A program made the position numbers and the translations under genes. Shown here one piece after another: positions 1 through 5,997 of a stretch of 9,559 bases of DNA. Source of the stretch: Bacteroidales bacterium (GTDB lineage: Bacteria > Bacteroidota > Bacteroidia > Bacteroidales > UBA7960); contig PWND01000183.1 in the NCBI GenBank assembly GCA_003557965.1, forward strand, positions 1-9,559, given 5' to 3'. Numbering within the stretch: position 1 is the stretch's first letter; each line of letters opens with the position of its first letter. The notes beneath the pieces were generated by a model, which saw only the letters and a list, made by a program, of their open reading frames with translations, did no database searches and was not told the origin of the DNA.

Positions 1-2
1 AT

Positions 3-164
3 GTGGCTTTTACTTCTTTGAAGTGTTGGAGAGAATATGACGAAGATGCAAGCGAAATGGAGAATGCTACTTTTAATGTGAAACAAGAGAAAGATAGGGA
101 GTTTGGTCAATTGTCTTTTGTAAAAATATATTTTAAAAAAGGAAGTTTCTATGACGAATATTAA
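3..164 (+). CDS. 3' end of an unrecognised gene (5' part outside the window)
   Basis: A frame open from the left edge encodes about 53 residues and stops with TAA at 162-164. The peptide is polar and charged, with an acidic stretch (EYDEDASEMENA) and the segment EFGQLSFVKIYFKKGSF, ending in YDEY. I do not recognise the family. The stop lies 14 bases inside the next gene, whose ATG is at 151. Such tight overlap is typical of phage or plasmid gene arrays and fits the phage-type nuclease domain that follows. It may be the tail of a small accessory or phage protein, but no motif confirms this. An open frame of this length could also occur by chance. The charged, sensible composition and the overlapping stop are the only support for calling it a gene. 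Confidence 0.4.
   Translation: MAFTSLKCWREYDEDASEMENATFNVKQEKDREFGQLSFVKIYFKKGSFYDEY
141..145 (+). promoter_or_regulatory. Ribosome binding site of the chimeric nuclease gene
   Basis: GGAAG lies five bases before the ATG at 151. It supports this start and is noteworthy because most genes in this window have A/T-rich leaders without a Shine-Dalgarno match. The site sits inside the end of the overlapping upstream frame. Confidence 0.4.
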
Positions 165-1164
165 GCCCCTACCAACTAGATACAAAGGGATTAAATTCCG
201 CTCTCGGCTAGAAGCGAGGTGGGCTGTGTTTTTTGATGCACTTAATATCAAGTGGCGTTATGAGTTTGAGGGATATGATTTAGGGGGTGGCGATTGGTAT
301 TTGCCAGACTTTTGGTTTCCCGAATGGGATGTTTATGGAGAAGTAAAACCCTGTGGGGGAGATTTTAGAAAAGCAGAAAAGTTTGCCCTTAAAACAGGGT
401 TGCAAATTCTATTGCTTGAAGATGTGCCAGCAGTAAGCTCATACAGATTTTTAAAAGGCATTAAAACTTATTCTCCAAACGAAGAAGATTTTGTAGCGTG
501 TGTTGAAGTGGGGATATGCTGGGATGTTGCTTATAGGGATTGTCGGCTATACGGAGATCCTTTGTTTAACCCAGAACAACTTGAAGAAAATCCTGAATCA
601 GATATTGCCTACGGCCAATCTGTTTTTGTTAATGATAAAGACGAAGTTACAGGTAACCACATTAATAACCTTAATGTTTTGGATAACAAATTATGGAAAA
701 ATGATTTTTGTATTGATGGCAAAGAACTGCTCGCAAAGTACATGCTGATAATTAATATCATTCCTAATGCAGGTGCCGTTGTTTTTAAAAGAAATCTTAT
801 TGAAAACATAAACTGGGAAAAAATACTTGGCTTTAAACTTGCAGGTGACAGGCTGTTTTGGTCGGGAATTTTTATGAATACTAAAGTATGCTTTGTGGCA
901 AAAAACCTTAACTACTTTAGGATAGATGGCGATACTGTTAGAAGCAGGAACATTTATACTCTTAAATATCTGAAAGAGATCCAGTCGGTGGTTTTTTTCA
1001 TTTGTAATAATGTTAATGCCTCTTTCAAAAATAAAACAAGGGCTGTAAAACAATGGCTTATTTACTTAAGAAATGCCATAAAGTACAACAAAAACAAAGG
1101 AGTGGGTTTTTATTTTCATTCTGCTTATTTGTATGTTAAATTATTAACGATATATATTAGGTAA
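151..1164 (+). CDS. Chimeric protein: phage-type PD-(D/E)XK nuclease domain fused to a truncated GT2 glycosyltransferase C-terminus
   Basis: The 337-residue protein has two unrelated halves. Residues 8-100 match a nuclease family common in phages and plasmids: YKGIKFRSRLEARW with E21, then LPDFW with D53, then EVKP with E64 and K66. That is a complete PD-(D/E)XK catalytic set, followed by an ILLLE strand at 86-90. From about residue 146 the text changes to the C-terminal half of a Bacteroidetes family 2 glycosyltransferase: NPESDIAYGQS, WKNDF, IPNAGAVVFKR, GDRLFW, and NYFR with DTVRS. The GT-A nucleotide-sugar-binding half, including its DXD region, is absent, so glycosyl transfer is unlikely. 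Nuclease activity is possible. GC counted by hand is about 41% over 181-540 and about 33% over 601-960. The start ATG has a GGAAG ribosome site at 141-145. cysD begins 13 bases after the stop. The chimera could be a real recombination product or an assembly error. Confidence 0.75.
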   Translation: MTNIKPLPTRYKGIKFRSRLEARWAVFFDALNIKWRYEFEGYDLGGGDWYLPDFWFPEWDVYGEVKPCGGDFRKAEKFALKTGLQILLLEDVPAVSSYRFLKGIKTYSPNEEDFVACVEVGICWDVAYRDCRLYGDPLFNPEQLEENPESDIAYGQSVFVNDKDEVTGNHINNLNVLDNKLWKNDFCIDGKELLAKYMLIINIIPNAGAVVFKRNLIENINWEKILGFKLAGDRLFWSGIFMNTKVCFVAKNLNYFRIDGDTVRSRNIYTLKYLKEIQSVVFFICNNVNASFKNKTRAVKQWLIYLRNAIKYNKNKGVGFYFHSAYLYVKLLTIYIR

Positions 1165-1177
1165 AACTTTTATAAGG

Positions 1178-2074
1178 TTGAACACTTCACATTTAAAAAT
1201 ACTGGAGAACGAAGCGATTTATGTTTTGAGGGAAGTTGCTGCTCAGTTTGAGAATCCTGTAATTCTTTTTTCAGGTGGGAAAGATTCTATTGTGTTGGCG
1301 CATATAGCAAAAAAAGCTTTTTATCCTGCACCTAACCCTTTCCCATTGCTGCATATTGATACAGGGCACAACTTTCCCGAAACTATAGAATACAGGGATC
1401 AGCTTGTAAAAGATACGAAATCAAAACTAATAGTGGGAAGTGTTCAGGAATCTATTGACAGCGGAAAAGTGAAGGATGAAACTGGCCCTGATGCAAGCCG
1501 TAATGTTCTGCAAACTACAACTCTGCTTGATTCTCTGGAGAAGTATAATATTGATTGTGCTGTTGGTGGAGGAAGAAGAGATGAAGAAAAAGCCCGCGCG
1601 AAAGAAAGATTTTTTTCACACAGAGATAATTTTGGACAATGGGACCCCAAAAATCAAAGGCCGGAACTGTGGAATATTTTTAATGCCAGAAAAAAAACCG
1701 GTGAACATTTCAGGGTTTTTCCCCTCAGCAATTGGACAGAACTCGATGTGTGGCAATACATTGATGCTGAAAAAATCAATATGCCCTGCCTTTACTTTTC
1801 TCATAAACGAAAAGTTTTTCAGAGGAAAAATGTAATTTTTGCTCTTACTCCTTTTGTTACTGTTGGTGATGATGAAAAGGTATTTGAAGCTGAAGTCAGG
1901 TTTCGTACAATAGGTGATGCTACCTGCACAGGGGCAATTCTTTCTAAAGCTGCAACAGTAGCTGATATTATTAAGGAAGTTGCTGTAGCACGTATCACCG
2001 AAAGAGGAAACCGGAATGATGATAAGCGCAGTGAAACAGCTATGGAGGACAGAAAGCGTGAGGGGTATTTTTAG
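1178..2074 (+). CDS. cysD: Sulfate adenylyltransferase subunit 2 (CysD)
   Basis: CysD is the catalytic ATP-pyrophosphatase subunit of ATP sulfurylase. With the GTPase CysN it forms adenosine 5'-phosphosulfate (APS) from ATP and sulfate in the cytoplasm. The 298-residue protein has the usual family length. The PP-loop SGGKDS is at 32-37, HIDTGHNF at 59-66, GGGRRDEEKARAKERFFS at 130-147, WDPKNQRPELWN at 155-166 and FPLSNWTELDVWQY at 181-194. The C-terminus ends in the expected RKREGYF. The start is a TTG at 1178: an in-frame TAA at 1145-1147 and no ATG in between leave little choice, and the N-terminus HLKILENEAIYVLREV then aligns with known CysD proteins. AAGG directly abuts the TTG, so it is not a well-spaced ribosome site. 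The gene follows the chimeric gene by 13 bases and precedes cysNC by 88, consistent with one transcript. The absence of cysH or cysI nearby favours a role in sulfation. Confidence 0.96.
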   Translation: MNTSHLKILENEAIYVLREVAAQFENPVILFSGGKDSIVLAHIAKKAFYPAPNPFPLLHIDTGHNFPETIEYRDQLVKDTKSKLIVGSVQESIDSGKVKDETGPDASRNVLQTTTLLDSLEKYNIDCAVGGGRRDEEKARAKERFFSHRDNFGQWDPKNQRPELWNIFNARKKTGEHFRVFPLSNWTELDVWQYIDAEKINMPCLYFSHKRKVFQRKNVIFALTPFVTVGDDEKVFEAEVRFRTIGDATCTGAILSKAATVADIIKEVAVARITERGNRNDDKRSETAMEDRKREGYF

Positions 2075-2162
2075 CCACATGCCACGTTAATGAATAAAAA
2101 TTTAATATACATCTTATTTAAAGCCAGATTTTAATTAATAAGGTTTAAATTTCCCGATAAGT

Positions 2163-4139
2163 ATGAGTAATAAAATCAGCCAAAAAATTGATATGCTACG
2201 CCTGATTACTGCAGGAAGTGTGGATGATGGCAAAAGCACACTTATTGGGAGGCTTTTATTTGATTCTAAGTCTATTTTTGAAGACCAGCTTGAAGATATT
2301 GAAAATGTTAGCAGAAACAGCGGTGAAGATGAACTTAACCTTGCTTTGCTTACTGATGGGCTTAAAGCCGAAAGAGAGCAAAAAATAACCATTGATGTAG
2401 CATATAGGTATTTTGCAACTCCAAAACGTAAGTTTATTATTGCAGATACTCCCGGCCATATTCAATATACCAGGAATATGGTTACCGGGGCTTCAACTGC
2501 TGAATTGGCAATTATTTTAATTGATGCTACCAGGGGCGTTCTTACACAAAGTAAAAGGCATAGCTTTATAGCTACATTACTTCAAATACCTCACCTTGTT
2601 GTGGCAGTTAATAAGATGGACCTTGTTGATTATGATATGCAGGTTTTTAACAATATAGTATCTGACTTCAGGGAGTTTGGAGCAAAAATGGATGTTGATG
2701 ACATTACTTTTATCCCAATTTCTGCCCTTAAAGGCGATAATATAGTTTTGAAAAGTAAAAATATGCCATGGTATAATGGCTCAACACTGCTTTATCACCT
2801 TGAAAACGTACACGTTGATGCTGTAAGTAACCTCATTGATTTTCGTATGCCGGTACAGTACGTCATCAGGCCAAAACATAACTTCAGGGGCTATGCAGGC
2901 CGTATCAGTTCAGGAATTATCAGAAAGGGTGATGCAGTAAAAATATTGCCATCAGGGCTTAAAAGCAGGATTAAGCAAATCAGCAAACCTGATAAAGTTG
3001 TGAATGAAGCTGTTGCCGGCGACTCTGTTACAGTACAGGTTGAAGATGATATTGATATCAGCAGAGGTGATATGATCTGCAGAGTTAACAATATCCCATA
3101 TATTAGCAATTGCTTCGATGCCTATATATGCTGGATGTCTGCCGAACAATTAATAACTGGTAAGCAATATATTCTGATGCATACTACACGATCAATAAAA
3201 GCAATAGTTAGAAAGCTAAAGTTTCAGATTGATGTAGATACTATGCAACGCAAAAATGCTGACACACTGCAGGTAAATGAAATCGGGCGTGTTATTGTTG
3301 AAACTGCAAACCCGTTGTTTATTGATAACTACAGGCGTAATATCAATACCGGTATCTTTATTCTTGTTGACCCTGATTCCAACGCTACTATTGCTGCCGG
3401 AATGGTTAGAAAAGCTGTGCAAGCTGATGTAAGTGAAGCTGAATCAAAAATTGCTGAAATAGCAGCAGGAAATATTATTCCGCATGACAATGAAATCGAA
3501 GATGTTCCTTGTACAACTCTTGTAGATAATATTACCTGGTCAAGCTCACTTGTAAACAGAAAAATACGTGAGCAAAGATATGGCCATAAGAGCATAGTGA
3601 TTTGGCTAACAGGAGTATCGGGAGCCGGAAAGTCAACCATTGCAAAATCTCTTGAAAAAAAACTATGGGATGACGGTAAAAATGTAGTTCTTGTTGATGG
3701 CGATAACCTAAGGCATGGGCTAAATGCAGGGCTGGGCTTTAGCCCATTGCACAGAAAAGAAAATATCCGCAGGGCTGCACATCTTGCTAAGGCTTTTCTT
3801 GATAATGGAATGATTGTTATTTGTGCATTTGTTTCTCCATATATTGATGACAGAGAAATGGCGAAAAAAATAATTGGAAAGGAAAGTTTTTTAGAAGTAT
3901 ATATTCACTGTGAACCTGAATTAGCACATAAAAGAGATCCCAAAGGCTTATATGATAAAGCAAAAAAGGGCATAATAAAAGGCCTTACCGGTTATGATGC
4001 ACCATATCAAAAACCTGTAAAACCATCTATAACTATTGATACCGGCAAAAAGCCTGTTGACGAAAACCTTGCTCTTTTGTACGAACATGTTGTTTCTGAA
4101 TTAATGACAACTTCATCTGACGAAGGTGAATCAAATTAA
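2163..4139 (+). CDS. cysNC: Bifunctional sulfate adenylyltransferase subunit 1 / adenylylsulfate kinase (CysN-CysC fusion, NodQ type)
   Basis: This 658-residue fusion completes PAPS synthesis. The N-terminal part (about 10-440) is the CysN GTPase that drives ATP sulfurylase: P-loop GSVDDGKS at 18-25, DTPGH at 95-99, NKMD at 150-153 and SALK at 187-190, followed by EF-Tu-like beta-barrel domains. The C-terminal part (about 465-645) is APS kinase (CysC), which phosphorylates APS at the 3'-OH: P-loop GVSGAGKST at 484-492, DGDNLRHGLN at 512-521, RKENIRR at 531-537, FVSPY at 556-560 with the family's conserved serine S558, and KGLTGYDAPYQ at 606-616. Both active sites look intact. The fused form is known from rhizobial NodQ, where PAPS sulfates a Nod factor, and from many Bacteroidetes. 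Placed with cysD and upstream of nucleotide-sugar genes, it probably supplies PAPS for polysaccharide sulfation; that role is inferred. The ATG at 2163 leaves a ten-residue lead before the GTPase fold. Confidence 0.96.
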   Translation: MSNKISQKIDMLRLITAGSVDDGKSTLIGRLLFDSKSIFEDQLEDIENVSRNSGEDELNLALLTDGLKAEREQKITIDVAYRYFATPKRKFIIADTPGHIQYTRNMVTGASTAELAIILIDATRGVLTQSKRHSFIATLLQIPHLVVAVNKMDLVDYDMQVFNNIVSDFREFGAKMDVDDITFIPISALKGDNIVLKSKNMPWYNGSTLLYHLENVHVDAVSNLIDFRMPVQYVIRPKHNFRGYAGRISSGIIRKGDAVKILPSGLKSRIKQISKPDKVVNEAVAGDSVTVQVEDDIDISRGDMICRVNNIPYISNCFDAYICWMSAEQLITGKQYILMHTTRSIKAIVRKLKFQIDVDTMQRKNADTLQVNEIGRVIVETANPLFIDNYRRNINTGIFILVDPDSNATIAAGMVRKAVQADVSEAESKIAEIAAGNIIPHDNEIEDVPCTTLVDNITWSSSLVNRKIREQRYGHKSIVIWLTGVSGAGKSTIAKSLEKKLWDDGKNVVLVDGDNLRHGLNAGLGFSPLHRKENIRRAAHLAKAFLDNGMIVICAFVSPYIDDREMAKKIIGKESFLEVYIHCEPELAHKRDPKGLYDKAKKGIIKGLTGYDAPYQKPVKPSITIDTGKKPVDENLALLYEHVVSELMTTSSDEGESN

Positions 4140-4255
4140 TCTCAGAGGTTTTTCAGCCGCAGGGAATAACTAGGCATTGGGGTTGAATATAGACAGAAGT
4201 ATTTGAGATTAAATAAAAATGAAGTAAAACAGTTTAATAACTAAATTTTATACAA

Positions 4256-5128
4256 ATGAAAGGAATTATTTTGGCCGGAGGAGCCGGCACGCGTTTGCAT
4301 CCCGCAACAACTGTAGTAAGTAAGCAATTATTGCCCGTTTATGATAAGCCTATGATTTATTACCCCTTATCAGTTTTAATGCTTGCCGGGATTAAGGAAA
4401 TTTTAATAATATCAACCCCACAGGACTTGCCTAATTACAAAAACTTGTTTGGTGATGGCAAACAGATCGGGCTTGATTTAAAATATGCCGAACAACCATC
4501 GCCCGATGGACTTGCGCAAGCTTTTATTATTGGGGAAGAATTTATTGGAAATGATAATGTTTGCCTGGTTTTGGGTGATAATATTTTCTATGGTGCCGGC
4601 TTGCAAAAAATGCTGATGTCGGCCGTAAATCAAGTCGAAGAGAATAAAAAAGCCGTTGTTTTCGGATACTTTGTTGACGACCCTGAAAGGTATGGAGTTG
4701 CAGAAATTGACAAAGATGGTAACGTTTTGAGTATAGAAGAAAAACCTGAAAACCCAAAATCTAACTATGCTGTTGTAGGATTATACTTTTATCCTAATTC
4801 AGTAATAAAAGTTGCTAAGGACGTAAAACCATCAGACAGGGGTGAGCTTGAGATTACTTCAGTAAATCAGCACTACCTTAAGCAGCACGACTTAAAACTC
4901 CAGGTTCTGAGCAGAGGCTTTGCATGGCTTGATACAGGAACACATGAAGCATTATCTGAAGCAACCGAGTTTGTGAAAGCTATCGAAAAACGTACCGGGC
5001 TTAAAATTGCATGTATTGAAGAAATTGCATTACACATGAAATACATTAACAATGATCAATATGCCGGATTGCTTCAAAACCTTGGTAAAAGCTCTTATGC
5101 TGATTACCTGAGAAAGAATGTGAAGTAA
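4256..5128 (+). CDS. rfbA: Glucose-1-phosphate thymidylyltransferase (RmlA/RfbA)
   Basis: RmlA joins glucose-1-phosphate and dTTP to give dTDP-glucose and pyrophosphate (EC 2.7.7.24), the first step of dTDP-L-rhamnose synthesis. The 290-residue protein is full length compared with about 290 for the short RmlA class. It has the nucleotidyltransferase signature GGAGTRLHPAT at 8-18 with SKQLLPVYDKPMIYYPL following, QPSPDGLAQAF at 80-90, metal-binding LGDN at 106-109, EEKPENPKSNYAVVGLYFY at 161-179, and WLDTGTH at 224-230 with the second conserved aspartate D226. EITSVN at 199-204 has serine where most homologues have aspartate (EITDVN); this position is not catalytic as far as I know. rfbC follows after 48 bases and the pair is probably co-transcribed. 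The start has an A-rich leader (ACAAATG) without a Shine-Dalgarno site. rmlB and rmlD are not in the window. Confidence 0.97.
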   Translation: MKGIILAGGAGTRLHPATTVVSKQLLPVYDKPMIYYPLSVLMLAGIKEILIISTPQDLPNYKNLFGDGKQIGLDLKYAEQPSPDGLAQAFIIGEEFIGNDNVCLVLGDNIFYGAGLQKMLMSAVNQVEENKKAVVFGYFVDDPERYGVAEIDKDGNVLSIEEKPENPKSNYAVVGLYFYPNSVIKVAKDVKPSDRGELEITSVNQHYLKQHDLKLQVLSRGFAWLDTGTHEALSEATEFVKAIEKRTGLKIACIEEIALHMKYINNDQYAGLLQNLGKSSYADYLRKNVK

Positions 5129-5176
5129 GGAATATTGCTATTATAGCTTTTTTGTTCTAATCCAAAATACAGAAAA

Positions 5177-5728
5177 ATGATTTTTAAAGAAACAAATCTT
5201 AAAGGGCTGTTCATTATTGAGCCTAAAGTTTTTTCTGACGGGCGTGGATATTTTTTTGAATCCTTTAATAAGGCAGTTTTTGAAAAACATATAAAAAATA
5301 TTGATTTTGTGCAGGATAACGAATCAAAATCAGGTTATGGAGTTCTGCGTGGGCTGCACTTTCAAAGGCCTCCGCACGCACAGTCAAAACTTATTCGATG
5401 CATTGAAGGGGAAGTGATGGATGTTGCTGTTGATATTAGAAAATCCTCAGAAACCTATGGCAGGCATTTTTCAGTTTTGCTGACCGGCGATAACAAAAAG
5501 CAGCTATTTGTTCCAAAAGGATTTGCTCATGGCTTTATTGTAATTAGCAATGAAGCTACTATAGCATATAAAGTAGATGATTTTTATGCACCGGATTATG
5601 ATTCGGGAATTATTTGGAATGACCCAAAACTCAATATAAACTGGGGAATACCGGAGTCCGATATAATTATTTCACAAAAAGACAAAAATCTTGGTGATTT
5701 TTCAAGCCTTATCAGCGAATTTGAGTAA
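5177..5728 (+). CDS. rfbC: dTDP-4-dehydrorhamnose 3,5-epimerase (RmlC/RfbC)
   Basis: RmlC epimerises dTDP-4-keto-6-deoxyglucose at C3 and C5, the third step towards dTDP-L-rhamnose. The 183-residue protein is a single cupin of the usual length. It shows the family landmarks DGRGYFFESF at 21-30, FVQDNES at 44-50, LRGLHFQ at 57-63 with the catalytic base H61, IEGEVMDVAVDIR at 76-88, PKGFAHGF at 113-120, YKVDDFYAPDYDSGIIWNDP at 131-150 with Y131 at the position of the usual catalytic tyrosine, and INWGIP at 154-159. It sits 48 bases after rfbA. The intervening dehydratase gene rmlB and the reductase gene rmlD that normally complete the set are missing here. Motif spacing matches RmlC well, so a different cupin function is unlikely. 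Confidence 0.96.
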   Translation: MIFKETNLKGLFIIEPKVFSDGRGYFFESFNKAVFEKHIKNIDFVQDNESKSGYGVLRGLHFQRPPHAQSKLIRCIEGEVMDVAVDIRKSSETYGRHFSVLLTGDNKKQLFVPKGFAHGFIVISNEATIAYKVDDFYAPDYDSGIIWNDPKLNINWGIPESDIIISQKDKNLGDFSSLISEFE

Positions 5729-5993
5729 TACAAAATAAGCTGCAAAATATAATACATAAACCTAATTTTTATATATTTGCACGCACAAAAAATTAAGTAT
5801 TAGAATATAGTAAGTGCTTGATTTAAGAGTCATACAAGAATATTTGTAAAATTCAGATACAAACCTCATCTGCTAAACATATATAAAGGTGCATGTGTAA
5901 ACATGAGGGTTCCATCGGGATAAAAGCACCTTAAAATGAATACATGAATACGCATAATACTAATATTCAATTTGATAACACTAATTTACAAAG
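5729..5993 (+). other. Leader region of ugd with candidate RNA structure
   Basis: This 265-base gap between rfbC and ugd has no long gene but holds a -7 promoter match (5772-5779), several complementary segments and a short ORF ending at the ugd start. Stem A is CAGAT (5854-5858) with ATCTG (5868-5872). Stem B is AAGGTGC (5886-5892) with GCACCTT (5926-5932), seven perfect pairs. Inside B are ATGT-GTAA-ACAT (5893-5904), a hairpin with a GNRA-type loop, and TCC-ATCG-GGA (5911-5920). Together B and its inner hairpins would form a three-way junction. The loop of A (AACC, 5862-5865) can pair with GGTT (5908-5911) as a pseudoknot. No U-tract follows, so it is not a standard terminator. It matches no riboswitch class I know. 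The pairings are seen by eye; that the region works as an RNA element is inference. Confidence 0.4.
5772..5779 (+). promoter_or_regulatory. Candidate -7 element of the ugd promoter
   Basis: TATATTTG fits the Bacteroidetes -7 consensus TAnnTTTG exactly. No TTTG is found at the expected -33 position, about 19 bases upstream, so this is a half-match. If used, transcription would start near 5786 and give a leader of about 208 bases before the ugd ATG. Confidence 0.35.
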
Positions 5994-5997
5994 ATGA
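5944..5997 (+). CDS. Possible 17-residue leader peptide overlapping the ugd start
   Basis: An ATG at 5944 opens a short frame encoding MNTHNTNIQFDNTNLQR. Its TGA (5995-5997) overlaps the ugd ATG (5994-5996) in an ATGA arrangement. Such overlaps can couple translation of the second gene to the first. The peptide is rich in asparagine and threonine and has no recognisable domain. In AT-rich leader DNA an ORF this short may well arise by chance, so the overlap is the main argument. Confidence 0.2.
   Translation: MNTHNTNIQFDNTNLQR

Noticed and set aside
691..1053. A 120-residue open frame on the minus strand opposite the glycosyltransferase part
   Set aside because: The plus frame carries clear GT2 motifs (IPNAGAVVFKR, GDRLFW, NYFR) across this span, so the minus frame is a shadow.
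1616..2080. A 154-residue open frame on the minus strand inside cysD
   Set aside because: It lies wholly opposite a well-supported gene, has no recognisable domain and a low-complexity composition typical of antisense reading of AT-rich coding DNA.
4140..4255. A promoter for rfbA in the 116-base gap after cysNC
   Set aside because: TATTTGAG near 4200 resembles a -7 element but does not fit TAnnTTTG, and no paired -33 element is present.
4268..4290. The GCCGGAGGAGCCGGC inverted repeat at the start of rfbA as a regulatory hairpin
   Set aside because: It is explained by the conserved glycine-rich signature LAGGAGTR, whose codons naturally produce the repeat.
5907..5920. GGGTTCCATCGGGA as the T-arm of a tRNA
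   Set aside because: It lacks the conserved TTCRA core, and no acceptor, D or anticodon arms can be drawn around it.
5893..5934. A 13-residue frame (MCKHEGSIGIKAP) in the ugd leader as a leader peptide
   Set aside because: It falls inside the candidate stem structure, has no run of one amino acid that would suggest attenuation, and does not reach the ugd start.
5886..5936. The AAGGTGC/GCACCTT stem as an intrinsic terminator after rfbC
   Set aside because: The stem encloses a 33-base branched interior and is followed by TTAAAATG, with no T-run.
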